64,000 nucleotides of DNA from Neobacillus sp. DY30 (GTDB taxonomy: Bacteria; Bacillota; Bacilli; Bacillales; Cytobacillaceae): assembly GCF_030123065.1 (NCBI RefSeq), contig NZ_CP126093.1, positions 2,236,001-2,300,000 on the forward strand. The letters run 5' to 3'. Position 1 is the stretch's first letter; each line of letters opens with the position of its first letter. Both the position numbers and the translations under genes were made by a program. The notes under the pieces are model-generated. The model did no database searches and was not told the DNA's origin. It was given only the letters and a program-made list of their open reading frames with translations. This document shows, in pieces, positions 24,457-32,984 of the stretch.

Positions 24457-25806
24457 TCAACTCACATGAACTTTAATAGATTCCTCTTTGGCAACGTTCT
24501 CATTTTGATAGGCGCTTTTTAAAGGCACCATAAAGAGGGCTGCGGCTGCAATCAAGCCAGGAATCGCAAAGGCGATAAAGTTTAAGTGAATTGGTAAAGA
24601 AACGGATAATAGGAATCCTCCTAAAAGTGGCCCCAGCATACCGCCAGTCCTGCCGACTCCGGAAGCCATCCCTAATGCTGTAGATCTAATCGTTGGCGGA
24701 TAGTACTGAGAAACATAGGCCTGGACAATATTCTGTGCACCAATAGTTGCCGCTCCTGCAATTGCTACCAATAGGTATATTACAAAGGTATTTCCTCCAA
24801 ATCCAAGGAGTGTCAGAGCAACTGCGCCTGAGGCATACATCGGAACAAGCATTTTTTTTGAACCGTATTTATCACAAAGTCGTCCAATTATAAGTGTACC
24901 GATAATGGCTCCCCCTTGGAGGGCAATAAGAAAGCCTAGGCTTGAATTTAATCCGTAGCCTGCTTCCATCATCAATTTTGGAAGCCAAGTATTCAAACCA
25001 TAAACCATCAATAAACAACTGAAAAACGCTGTCCAGAACATAACCGTACTGAATGCCCGGTTATCTTTAAATAATCCTATTATAGGAACTTTTGATTCTT
25101 GTATTTTTATGTCCATAATTTCATCATGCTCACTAAAATGCAATTCTGGACTTACTTTAGCAAGAGTTGCAATCAATTTTTCTTTTTTTCCAGTACGGAT
25201 TAGATAGCTTGCTGTTTCGGGCAGCTGTTTATACATAATAGGCAAAAACAGTAATGGGACACCTGCAAACCAGAAGATAGATTCCCAACCAAATGAAGGC
25301 ATTAAGAAGATCCCTATTAATGGAGCAAGAATTCCCCCAACAGAATAACCACATAATACGATACTTACAATCATACTTCTCATCGTTTTCGGAGCATAGT
25401 CCGTTAAAAGCGCGATAACATTAGGCATGATTCCTCCCAAACCTAACCCCGCTAAGAAACGGAAGGTTGAGAAAGTCGTTGGGGTTTCAGCAAAACCGCA
25501 TAGGAACGTAAATAAACTAAACAGTACTAATGTTATTGCAACTACGTTTTTTCTGCCAATCCTGTCGGCTAAAGTACCGAAAAAGATTGCTCCGAACATC
25601 ATCCCGAATAACCCATATGTTCCGATTGCCCCAGCTTCCACAGATGATAGATTCCATTCCTCTATTAAGCTAGGGACGACCGTTCCATAGACGACCAAAT
25701 CATAACCATCAAACAAGATAATGACAAAACTCCATAATAGTAATCCTAGATGAAAGCGGTTGAATTTGCTGTTTGCAATTATTTCAGTAGAATTAATCGT
25801 TTTCAT
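24457..25806 (-). CDS. MFS aromatic-acid:proton symporter (AAHS family)
   Basis: 449 residues with twelve predicted spans. The first helix carries the DGYD motif (IILFDGYDLVVYGTVVPSL) diagnostic of the aromatic acid:H+ symporter family (PcaK, BenK, MhpT). The loop GTLADRIGRK between helices 2 and 3 and SGVGRTGGMLGPLLGG late in the protein also fit. It imports a benzoate-like acid such as 4-hydroxybenzoate or protocatechuate, which matches the catabolic genes to the right. It is divergent from the 26321 operon, with a cre-like site 30 bp upstream of its start. Confidence 0.88.
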   Translation of the reverse strand: MKTINSTEIIANSKFNRFHLGLLLWSFVIILFDGYDLVVYGTVVPSLIEEWNLSSVEAGAIGTYGLFGMMFGAIFFGTLADRIGRKNVVAITLVLFSLFTFLCGFAETPTTFSTFRFLAGLGLGGIMPNVIALLTDYAPKTMRSMIVSIVLCGYSVGGILAPLIGIFLMPSFGWESIFWFAGVPLLFLPIMYKQLPETASYLIRTGKKEKLIATLAKVSPELHFSEHDEIMDIKIQESKVPIIGLFKDNRAFSTVMFWTAFFSCLLMVYGLNTWLPKLMMEAGYGLNSSLGFLIALQGGAIIGTLIIGRLCDKYGSKKMLVPMYASGAVALTLLGFGGNTFVIYLLVAIAGAATIGAQNIVQAYVSQYYPPTIRSTALGMASGVGRTGGMLGPLLGGFLLSVSLPIHLNFIAFAIPGLIAAAALFMVPLKSAYQNENVAKEESIKVHVS

Positions 25807-25835
25807 ATTTTTCCCCCTAAATATTTAAAATTAAA

Positions 25836-25849
25836 TGATAACGCTTACG
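25836..25849 (-). promoter_or_regulatory. candidate cre (CcpA) site before the MFS gene
   Basis: TGATAACGCTTACG (plus strand) fits the cre consensus TGWAANCGNTNWCA with minor deviation. Its location in the promoter region of the leftward transporter suggests catabolite repression of aromatic acid uptake. Confidence 0.55.
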
Positions 25850-26090
25850 AAAATGTGACAACTCATAATGGTTATGTAGGTTAACACTAATTACACTTTA
25901 CTAATAGTTAATATCGTTCTCTAATTAGAGATTATAAACATTTAAAGTTTTTATTTCAATATATAATTTATATTTTTCGGAATATTAATACGAAGTTGGC
26001 ACAAAAAAAGCGGGGACTATGCCTTTTTGAGTCTGGGATCCAAAAAGTCTTTATTAAAAACGCTCTCTGTTTTTAGTTTGTTGTACTGAT

Positions 26091-26130
26091 TTCGGACAAT
26101 CCAAACACATGTGTAGTGTTTTCGGACAAT
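26091..26130 (+). promoter_or_regulatory. candidate enhancer (UAS) for sigma-54 activators
   Basis: The decamer TTCGGACAAT occurs twice, exactly 30 bp apart (26091-26100 and 26121-26130), and brackets the palindrome ACACATGTGT. The pair lies about 60-120 bp upstream of the -24/-12 promoter, the usual place for activator binding. Part of the motif (TTCGGAATATT) also appears near 25976. Confidence 0.5.
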
Positions 26131-26190
26131 TACTCGCTTAAGTGTAATTCTATATTTTTGGAATATTGCAAAATGACAACGTTTTCTATT

Positions 26191-26208
26191 TTGGCACACT
26201 TCTTGCAA
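26191..26208 (+). promoter_or_regulatory. sigma-54 (SigL) -24/-12 promoter
   Basis: TGGCACACTTCTTGCA has the invariant GG and GC at correct spacing and matches the consensus TGGCAC-N5-TTGCW exactly. Transcription would start near 26220, about 100 bp before the monooxygenase gene. It is the only clear sigma-54 promoter I found in the window. Confidence 0.85.
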
Positions 26209-26320
26209 TATGAATTGGTATAGGATTCACACACCTTTTTACTATGTACACAGTGTGAAGATTATTTTTTTGACTGCATGAAGCATTGAATCCTAAAGCT
26301 AAATAAAAGGAGGGGTTTTC

Positions 26321-27451
26321 TTGTCAAAAGTAAAAAAGGTTCTTATCGTTGGGGGCGGCATCGGCGGGCTGGCGACAGCTATTGCTTTACAAAAGGCCGG
26401 AATTGAAACAGAGATTGTTGAAAAACAAAAGGAATGGAATGTTTATGGAGTAGGGATCATTCTACAATCCAATGCACTAAGGGCAATTGATGCACTTGGG
26501 ATTACGAAAGAATTCCTAGCAGTGGGAACAACACACTCTGCCTTACATATCCGCGACGCCAAAGGAAATATGATCTTTGATGCACCTATTCATCCATCAG
26601 GAAAGTTTAATATGACGGGAGGTATTCCAAGAAGGAACTTCCATGAAATTTTGCTGCATGAGGCTATTGAAAAAGGGACAAAGATTCGAATGGGTACCAC
26701 TGTTGATGTGATTGAACATGCAGACAGCTTTGTTTATACACAATTTACCGATGGTACCTCAGGGACCTATGATCTTGTCATTGGAGCTGATGGAGTCAGA
26801 TCAAAGGTTCGTAACTTGGTGTTTGGCGATATTGAACCAAACTTCGTCGGACAGGCTGTCTGGCGTTATACACTCAAGCGTCCTGAGAATCTCGAGAACA
26901 TTACGATGTTTTATGGACGGAAAGCCAAAGCTGGGATTGTTCCTATGACCGAGGATAGCTGTTATGTTTTTGTTGTTACGGCAGAACCAGGAAACCCATG
27001 GAAGCAAGAAGACCAGCTGCATGTTCTTATGCGTGAGGCCCTTCAAGAATTTGGCGGCTTAGTTGCGGAACTAAGTGGACAAATTACCGATCCAAAAGAA
27101 GTGGTGTATCGTCCGCTTGAAACCCTTATTGTTGAGAAACCTTGGTATCGGGAAAGGGTGCTGTTAATTGGCGATGCTGCACATGCAACTGTCCCGCATT
27201 TAGCACAAGGTGCTGCGATGGCGATAGAGGATGCCCTTGTATTATCGGAATTGCTTCAAAAAGATGAGCCAGTTTCAGATATTTTAGATGAATTTATGGT
27301 TCGGCGCTTTGAACGCTGTAAGTTTGTCGTCGATCATTCAAACACGTTGGTTAATTGGGAGCTCTTGCAATTAGAAGGCAGGCTGCCGAAAGAGAATAAC
27401 CCGAACGCCATTGTGGCACAAAGCTTAGTTAGAATGACAGAGGTTATCTAG
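26321..27451 (+). CDS. FAD-dependent aromatic ring monooxygenase
   Basis: 376 residues from a TTG start preceded by AAAGGAGGGG. Class A flavoprotein hydroxylase: N-terminal FAD-binding GGGIGGLATAIALQKAG, the DG motif (VIGADGVRSKVR) and the GD motif (VLLIGDAAHATVPHLAQGAA). Size and sequence are in the salicylate hydroxylase / 6-hydroxynicotinate 3-monooxygenase range, so it should use NAD(P)H and oxygen to hydroxylate, possibly decarboxylatively, an aromatic or pyridine acid. It is the first gene behind a sigma-54 promoter and is followed by ring-cleavage genes. The substrate is not assignable. Confidence 0.88.
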   Translation: MSKVKKVLIVGGGIGGLATAIALQKAGIETEIVEKQKEWNVYGVGIILQSNALRAIDALGITKEFLAVGTTHSALHIRDAKGNMIFDAPIHPSGKFNMTGGIPRRNFHEILLHEAIEKGTKIRMGTTVDVIEHADSFVYTQFTDGTSGTYDLVIGADGVRSKVRNLVFGDIEPNFVGQAVWRYTLKRPENLENITMFYGRKAKAGIVPMTEDSCYVFVVTAEPGNPWKQEDQLHVLMREALQEFGGLVAELSGQITDPKEVVYRPLETLIVEKPWYRERVLLIGDAAHATVPHLAQGAAMAIEDALVLSELLQKDEPVSDILDEFMVRRFERCKFVVDHSNTLVNWELLQLEGRLPKENNPNAIVAQSLVRMTEVI

Positions 27452-27483
27452 AAAAAATAAATAGAATACGGAGTGTAGTAAAT

Positions 27484-28590
27484 ATGTGGCATTATTTTCC
27501 TGAACATTATATGTGGTCTTATCAAATTGTAAGGATGTTTAGCCAGGCACATTTTGGCGGCGGTGAGGTGAATGAAATTCTCGAAGCAGCCGGTAATATT
27601 ACCCTTGGTGATACGGATAGTTTCCATTATGCATGGATGGGAGCTGGGAACCGCTCGCTTGCTGTTGCGAATGAAGCCCTTGATAAGGAGCATATTGGAA
27701 CTGCTAGAGCTGCTTTTTTACGGGCGTCCAATTATATCCGAACCGCTGAGTTTTTCCTGCAGCCAGATGATCCTAGAAAAATACCAACCTACTTAAAAGG
27801 GGTAGAATCGTTCAGAAAAGGGGCAGAAATGGTGGAAAATCCGCCAGTGGCAGTCCAAGTTCCCTATGAAAACTCATTTCTGCCAGGGTACTTTTTCGCT
27901 GTACCAGGCAAAAAAGAATCTCCATTAGTCATCATGTTTGGCGGTCTTGATTCAACAGCAGAGGAATTATATTTTGGTCCCGCACAGCTATTAAATGAAC
28001 GGGGAATTGCCCTCCTTGCTATTGACGGTCCTGGGCAGGGCGGAGCATTAAGGTTGAACCATATTTCATCCCGTTACGATTACAATGTCGCGGGTACCGC
28101 TGCTTATGAATGGGCTGCGCAGAACCTGGATATCGATCCAAATCGAGTTGGAATTATGGCGGTTTCAATGGGCGGATATATGGCAGCGAGATCAGCAGCC
28201 TTTGAACCCCGCTTCAAGGCATGCGCCGTTTGGGGTGCTGTTTATGATTATCAATCTGTTTGGGCAAAGCGTCCAGATAACCATCCGTTAGCGAAAATTC
28301 TCCAGCATGTTGTAGGTGCAGAATCTATGGATGAAGCGAGGAAAAAGTTGGACCTCTTTAATCTTAAAGGAGTGGCTGAAAAAATCAGTATGCCAACTTA
28401 TATTATCCATGGTGAAGATGATCGTCAGGTCTCTGTCGAGAACGCTTACAACCTATACAATGATTTAACCTGCCCAAGATGGTTGAAAATTGTTCCAACG
28501 AGCAGTCCGGGTTCCGCTCATTGCCAGGTGGATAACGTAACCGAGACTTATGAAATGTACGATTGGCTCAAGCTTCAGTTGAACGCATAA
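27484..28590 (+). CDS. alpha/beta hydrolase of the FrsA / dihydroxypseudooxynicotine hydrolase type
   Basis: 368 residues: an N-terminal helical domain (about 1-130) and an alpha/beta hydrolase domain with nucleophile serine in MAVSMGGYMAARSA, acid in HGEDDRQV and histidine in SPGSAHCQVD. The extra N-terminal domain and length match the C-C bond hydrolase 2,6-dihydroxypseudooxynicotine hydrolase and its relatives. In a ring-cleavage operon it probably hydrolyses the side-chain or ring-fission product. It starts 33 bp after the monooxygenase, with a weak GGAGTG site. Confidence 0.82.
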   Translation: MWHYFPEHYMWSYQIVRMFSQAHFGGGEVNEILEAAGNITLGDTDSFHYAWMGAGNRSLAVANEALDKEHIGTARAAFLRASNYIRTAEFFLQPDDPRKIPTYLKGVESFRKGAEMVENPPVAVQVPYENSFLPGYFFAVPGKKESPLVIMFGGLDSTAEELYFGPAQLLNERGIALLAIDGPGQGGALRLNHISSRYDYNVAGTAAYEWAAQNLDIDPNRVGIMAVSMGGYMAARSAAFEPRFKACAVWGAVYDYQSVWAKRPDNHPLAKILQHVVGAESMDEARKKLDLFNLKGVAEKISMPTYIIHGEDDRQVSVENAYNLYNDLTCPRWLKIVPTSSPGSAHCQVDNVTETYEMYDWLKLQLNA

Positions 28591-28624
28591 TACACTATTA
28601 TTCATTTTTAGGAGGAAGAAAATC

Positions 28625-29569
28625 ATGCCAAAAAGAAATCACTTTATCTCACAATTAGCCCACGTGGAATTATTAAGTCCAAAACCAGAAGAATCCGTGA
28701 AATTCTTTAGAGAAGTTTTGGGAATGGAGGAATCCGGAAGAATCGGCCAATCTGTTTACATGCGTGCATGGGGCGAATTTTTTCATCACAGTTTAAAGAT
28801 AACTGAAGCAAAAACAAAAGGAGTTGGCCATATAAGCTGGCGTGCAGAAAGTGATGAAGATCTGCTGGATGCCGTTGAATACATTGAGAACCTTGGCTGC
28901 GGCAAAGGCTGGATTGATGGAGATCTAGGACACGGAAGGGCCTATCAATTCTACTCTCCTGATGGACATTTAGAAGAAATCTTTTGGGATGTAGAGCTTG
29001 CAGAAATCCCTGCCCATTTGAAAAGTAAATGGAGATCCCGTCCGCAAAAAAATCCAAGCCGCGGTGCGTCTGTCAGACGATTAGACCATGTGACGCTATG
29101 GACAAGTGATGTAACCCGTCATACCAATTTCTATAAAGAGTTAGGTTTTAAACATAATGAAGGAATTATCATTCCAAATGGAACAGAGGTTGGTTCGTTA
29201 TTAGCTGTTTCAAGCTTATCTCATGAAATTGCCTTATTTGCTGATTTTAAAAGGGAGCATGGGCAGCTGAACCATTTATGCTTTGCTGTGGAAAACCGTG
29301 ACCAAGTGCTGGAGACTGCAGATTATGTGGTGGATAACGGCTACAGATTAGAGATGAAACCATTTAAACATGCTGTGGGTGAGGCGTTTACGACTTATGC
29401 GATTGAACCAGGCGGCAATCGGATTGAAATCTATGGCGGTTCTCCATTGTACTTTGCCCCAGATTATGGTCCAAAGATGTGGAAGGTTGAGGAAAATCCG
29501 AACGATGCCTGGGATGAAGTGAATATTTTTGAATCCAAGCAGTTTGATAGTATCAGAGAAAAAGCTTAA
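28625..29569 (+). CDS. VOC-family extradiol ring-cleavage dioxygenase
   Basis: 314 residues, two vicinal-oxygen-chelate modules (about 8-130 and 150-285) as in type I extradiol dioxygenases. Candidate iron ligands in the second module are the His of RLDHVTLWTSD, the His of QLNHLCFAVE and the Glu of GGNRIEIYGG. It therefore opens a catechol-type ring next to the diol (meta cleavage). It could be a catechol 2,3-dioxygenase or a homoprotocatechuate 2,3-dioxygenase. The ATG follows TTTAGGAGGAAG. It sits between a C-C hydrolase and an FAH-family enzyme, a typical meta-pathway order. Confidence 0.88.
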   Translation: MPKRNHFISQLAHVELLSPKPEESVKFFREVLGMEESGRIGQSVYMRAWGEFFHHSLKITEAKTKGVGHISWRAESDEDLLDAVEYIENLGCGKGWIDGDLGHGRAYQFYSPDGHLEEIFWDVELAEIPAHLKSKWRSRPQKNPSRGASVRRLDHVTLWTSDVTRHTNFYKELGFKHNEGIIIPNGTEVGSLLAVSSLSHEIALFADFKREHGQLNHLCFAVENRDQVLETADYVVDNGYRLEMKPFKHAVGEAFTTYAIEPGGNRIEIYGGSPLYFAPDYGPKMWKVEENPNDAWDEVNIFESKQFDSIREKA

Positions 29570-29650
29570 CTTATTTTAAGTTTTATGAATGTAATAAAGG
29601 GCGTCTTAGAGATGTCCTTTATTAGTTTAAGAGATTGGGGAGATTATTTT

Positions 29651-30559
29651 ATGAAATTTGTTACTTTTCGAAACCCGGAAGGTGTCCATCGGGCCGGATG
29701 GCTTCGCAATGACGGAGTAGTGGATATGCAATTTGCTGGTCAAGGAAAATTACCAGGCAGCATTCGTGAATTGCTGCAGCACCAAGATGACTATATGCCA
29801 GTAATCCAATCAATTGAAAAAAATGTCCAATCCACCTATTCAATCGAAGAAGTTGAATTGCTTGCACCGTTGCCAAACCCATGTACATTCCGGGATTATG
29901 TAGCATTTGAAACGCATGTTAAAAACGCAGCAGCGACACATGGGAACACCGTTGCACCTGAGTGGTATGAGGTACCTATCTTTTATTTTTCAAATCCGAA
30001 TGTCATGAGGGGGCCAGGTGAAGACATAGCACGCCCAAAAAAATGTGTGAGATTGGATTACGAATTAGAAATGGCTTGTATCATCGGGAAAGAAGGGAAA
30101 AACATTAAAGCAAGTGAAGCGGAAGAATATATCTTCGGCTATACGATTTTAAATGATTGGTCTGCCAGGGATTTGCAGGCACAGGAAATGAAGGTATTAC
30201 TCGGTCCAGCAAAGGGGAAAGATTTTGCTACTTCTATTGGGCCATGGATTGTCACAAAAGATGAATTGCAACCATACAAAATTGGTGATGTCTTCGACTT
30301 GGAAATGACGGCGAAAGTAAACGGAGAAGTATGGTCTAATGGGAATTTTAAAGATATATACTATTCATTCGGCCAAATGATTGAGCGGGCATCAGAGGAT
30401 GTGACGTTGTATCCTGGTGACATTATCGGCTCAGGAACTGTTGGATTTGGCTGTGTTTTAGAATTGGGAACTGACAAGTACCGCTGGCTGGAGCCTGGAG
30501 ATGAGATAGAGTTAGAGATTACGGGGCTGGGGGTTCTTAGAAATAAGATTGTTGGGTAA
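29651..30559 (+). CDS. fumarylacetoacetate hydrolase family protein
   Basis: 302 residues from ATG 29651, chosen because GGGGAGATT is correctly spaced. Upstream in-frame ATGs lack a site. The FAH catalytic domain includes RDYVAFETH, the metal-binding KCVRLDYELEMACIIGKEGK, TILNDWSARDLQAQEM and GSGTVGFG. Family members in meta pathways act as isomerase/decarboxylase on hydroxyheptadienedioates or as hydrolase of acylpyruvates. It processes the product of the neighbouring dioxygenase and hydrolase. The exact reaction cannot be told by eye. Confidence 0.87.
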   Translation: MKFVTFRNPEGVHRAGWLRNDGVVDMQFAGQGKLPGSIRELLQHQDDYMPVIQSIEKNVQSTYSIEEVELLAPLPNPCTFRDYVAFETHVKNAAATHGNTVAPEWYEVPIFYFSNPNVMRGPGEDIARPKKCVRLDYELEMACIIGKEGKNIKASEAEEYIFGYTILNDWSARDLQAQEMKVLLGPAKGKDFATSIGPWIVTKDELQPYKIGDVFDLEMTAKVNGEVWSNGNFKDIYYSFGQMIERASEDVTLYPGDIIGSGTVGFGCVLELGTDKYRWLEPGDEIELEITGLGVLRNKIVG

Positions 30560-30570
30560 TGGGAATGTTT

Positions 30571-30664
30571 CCTCTTGAAAGGCTGTTGAGACCCGAATCT
30601 TTGAAAAACTGATAGAAAAGGTCCTCATGAAAGGCTCATGAGACCCAGACTTTTGAAAATTACG
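30571..30664 (+). repeat. two-copy 52-bp direct repeat
   Basis: CCTCTTGAAAGGCTGTTGAG at 30571 and CCTCATGAAAGGCTCATGAG at 30623 begin two imperfect units with a period of 52 bp, each containing GAGACCC and CTTTTGAAAA-like segments. They fill the spacer between the FAH and cyclase genes just before the latter's ribosome site. Confidence 0.75.
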
Positions 30665-30673
30665 GAGGATTAT

Positions 30674-31429
30674 ATGGTTAAAATAATAGATTTAAGTGTT
30701 TCAATCGAAGAAGAATTAAAAGATCCACTTCCCTTTTCAATCCGCTATGAAACACATGAAGAGGGTGCTGAATTTGGTGCAAAGCTGGTTGGAGTTAAAC
30801 CGGACGATTTTCCCGAACGAAAGGGACTTGCTGGCGAGTTTTTAACTCTCACAAGTCATGCCGGCACTCACGTCGATGCACCATGGCATTATTGGCCAAC
30901 AGCAGAAGGGAAACCTGCAAGGACGATAGATGAACTCCCGCTTGAATGGTTTTTCAATGATGGCGTTGTCCTTGACTTTACTGATAAACCAGCGGGTTAT
31001 GCAGTAACCATTTCAGACCTCCAGGAGAAATTACAAAAAATAGATTACCAACTAAAGCCGTATGATATCGTGATGATTCGTTGTGATGCGGATAAAAAAA
31101 GATACCAGCCCAATTATAGTGAAATTCATGTAGGTGTTTCAGCTGAGGCAACTCTCTGGCTGATTGATCAAGGTATTAGAGTAATGGGGACAGACGGCTG
31201 GGGCTGGGATACTCCATTGGCTATTCAAGCCGCGGATTATAAGGAAAATCCACGTCCAGGTGTACTATGGGCAGCTCATTATGCTGGTAAGGAAAAAGAA
31301 TATTGCCAAATTGAAAAACTAGCAAACTTGGATCAATTACCTTCATACGGATTTAAGGTATCCGTTTTCCCTGTAAAAATCAAAGGCGCCAGCGGAGGGT
31401 GGACCCGGGCAGTCGCGATTATCGATTAA
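30674..31429 (+). CDS. cyclase-family metal-dependent hydrolase
   Basis: 251 residues from ATG 30674 after ACGGAGGATT. An earlier in-frame start lies in the repeat and lacks a site. It carries the HxGTHxDxPxH signature (SHAGTHVDAPWHYWP) that binds the metal in the cyclase / kynurenine formamidase / isatin hydrolase family, and GTDGWGWDTPL further on. Such enzymes hydrolyse amides, lactones or cyclic intermediates. It is the last enzyme gene of the sigma-54-driven module. Its specific substrate is unknown. Confidence 0.85.
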   Translation: MVKIIDLSVSIEEELKDPLPFSIRYETHEEGAEFGAKLVGVKPDDFPERKGLAGEFLTLTSHAGTHVDAPWHYWPTAEGKPARTIDELPLEWFFNDGVVLDFTDKPAGYAVTISDLQEKLQKIDYQLKPYDIVMIRCDADKKRYQPNYSEIHVGVSAEATLWLIDQGIRVMGTDGWGWDTPLAIQAADYKENPRPGVLWAAHYAGKEKEYCQIEKLANLDQLPSYGFKVSVFPVKIKGASGGWTRAVAIID

Positions 31430-31480
31430 AACAACAATTCAAAGCGATTATGGGATGGGGATAACCGGACTTTTTGATTG

Positions 31481-31632
31481 GAATCGTTCCCTTAAACGGC
31501 AAAATGAGAGATATAGGGAAAGATACTAAGAGAATCGTTCCCGTGTATGGCGTAAATGAGATTAAGAGGGAACAATACCAATAAAATCTTGTTCCCATGA
31601 ACAGCGAAAACTAAGTGTTATAGGAACAATCG
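31481..31632 (+). repeat. three-copy hairpin-forming repeat (51-54 bp period)
   Basis: GTTCCC recurs at 31486, 31537 and 31591, each followed by a GCG/CGGC-AAA-TGAG core and then GGGAA or GGAACAA, so that every unit can fold TTGTTCCC…GGGAACAA. The units are imperfect and occupy most of the 225-bp spacer before the MFS gene. No coding potential is seen. Confidence 0.7.
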
Positions 31633-31654
31633 TAAATAATAAAGGGGTGTCGTT

Positions 31655-32917
31655 GTGAGTAAAACTAGCCAATCATTCTTTAGGTATGAAAATAACCTGC
31701 TGATTCTTTTATTTTTGGTGTTTGGTCTTGTTTTTATGGACAGGTTAAGTATTATCTATTTGTTTCCATTTGTATCAGAGGAGTTAAATTTGAGTAACAC
31801 TCAAATGGGAATGATTGTCGGAGCTACGAGCATTGCATGGGGGATCTCAACCTTACTATTTGCTAGTGTTTCAGATTTTATTGGCAAAAAGAAACTCACG
31901 TTAATTATCTTTATACTTGGTTTTTCGATCGCTACCTTTACTTCTGGTTTAGTTGGCGGGTTGGGTTCGCTTATTCTTGTTCGTTTATTGATGGGTGTTA
32001 CAGAGGGCCCGGTCATTCCATTGGTTCAATCGACTATGATGGCGGAATCAATGCCAAAAAGAAGAGGCTCAAATTTAGGATTTATCCAGGGGTCTGGTGC
32101 ATTATTAGGGAATGCTGTTGCTCCTGTTATCGTCGTGGCTATCGCTGCAGCAACAAATTGGCGCTATTCGTTCTTCGCATTAGCTATACCCGGAATCATC
32201 TTAGCGGTAATACTAATTTTTTATATGAAAGAGCCTAATTTTACATTCAGCCATGGGAATGACCACAAAAAAGGAAAGCCAACGTTTCAGGAGTATAAAA
32301 GTGTATTTAAAACCCGTAACGTTTGGGTCAGTATGCTGATGGCTATTTTTTACATGATGTATTTGTTAGTATTTACCAGTTTTATGCCGCTATTTTTATC
32401 GGGTGTTTCAAACTATAGTGAAGCACAATATGGAGCTATTTTAGGGATAATGGGGATAGGGATGTTCGTCTGGCAATTTCTTCTGCCGTTTTTATCCGAT
32501 AGACTTGGCAGGAAGACAATCATTGTTCCTGCAACATTAATCGCTATTCTGCTTCCGCTTGCGGTGGCAGCTTTTCATACGAACTTTGCCCTGCTGGCTA
32601 TTTCAATCTTCTTTCTTACGATAGGATTTGGGGCACAGCCTCTCTATCTTGCCATCATACCATCGGAGTCGGTTCCGAAGGTGTTTACTGCAACCGCCAT
32701 CGCTAGTGTTGTCCTTACCGGAGAAATTATCGGCGGAACAGCAGGGCCTGTACTTGCTGGAATCCTTGCCGATAAGTTTAGTTTGTACACACCGCTGTGG
32801 CTTGCAAGCGGGACAGCAGTTGTTTTCTTCTTGTTATCGTTTCTTCTAAAGGAAACTGCACCAGTAAAAGTTTCTCCTGAGATTTCAGAAGATTCTGCTA
32901 TCAACACCACTGTCTAA
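31655..32917 (+). CDS. MFS transporter
   Basis: 420 residues, twelve predicted spans, GTG start after AAAGGGGTG. Major facilitator features: VFMDRLSIIYLFPFVSEEL in the first helix, SDFIGKKK in the 2-3 loop, LMGVTEGPVIPLVQS in helix 5, and DRLGRKTIIVPA in the second half. It is similar in style to anion:cation symporter or aromatic/hexuronate carriers. It lies between the two aromatic modules and is probably the uptake system of the first. The substrate is unknown. It ends in a bidirectional terminator. Confidence 0.85.
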   Translation: MSKTSQSFFRYENNLLILLFLVFGLVFMDRLSIIYLFPFVSEELNLSNTQMGMIVGATSIAWGISTLLFASVSDFIGKKKLTLIIFILGFSIATFTSGLVGGLGSLILVRLLMGVTEGPVIPLVQSTMMAESMPKRRGSNLGFIQGSGALLGNAVAPVIVVAIAAATNWRYSFFALAIPGIILAVILIFYMKEPNFTFSHGNDHKKGKPTFQEYKSVFKTRNVWVSMLMAIFYMMYLLVFTSFMPLFLSGVSNYSEAQYGAILGIMGIGMFVWQFLLPFLSDRLGRKTIIVPATLIAILLPLAVAAFHTNFALLAISIFFLTIGFGAQPLYLAIIPSESVPKVFTATAIASVVLTGEIIGGTAGPVLAGILADKFSLYTPLWLASGTAVVFFLLSFLLKETAPVKVSPEISEDSAINTTV

Positions 32918-32934
32918 ACTAGAAGGTTAGGAAC

Positions 32935-32974
32935 CACTAAAGGCACCAGAATATATCGATTCCAGTGCCTTTAG
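32935..32974. terminator. bidirectional terminator
   Basis: ACTAAAGGCAC and GTGCCTTTAGT form a perfect stem between the rightward MFS gene and the leftward amidohydrolase gene, with A/T-rich flanks on both sides. Confidence 0.75.
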
Positions 32975-32984
32975 TCATTCATTT

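Noticed and set aside
25996..26012. Second sigma-54 promoter (TTGGCACAAAAAAAGC)
   Set aside because: The -24 part is present but the GC of the -12 element is not at the required spacing.
26017..26208. A leftward 63-codon open frame opposite the sigma-54 promoter
   Set aside because: It covers the promoter and enhancer repeats, has no ribosome site and no recognisable sequence.
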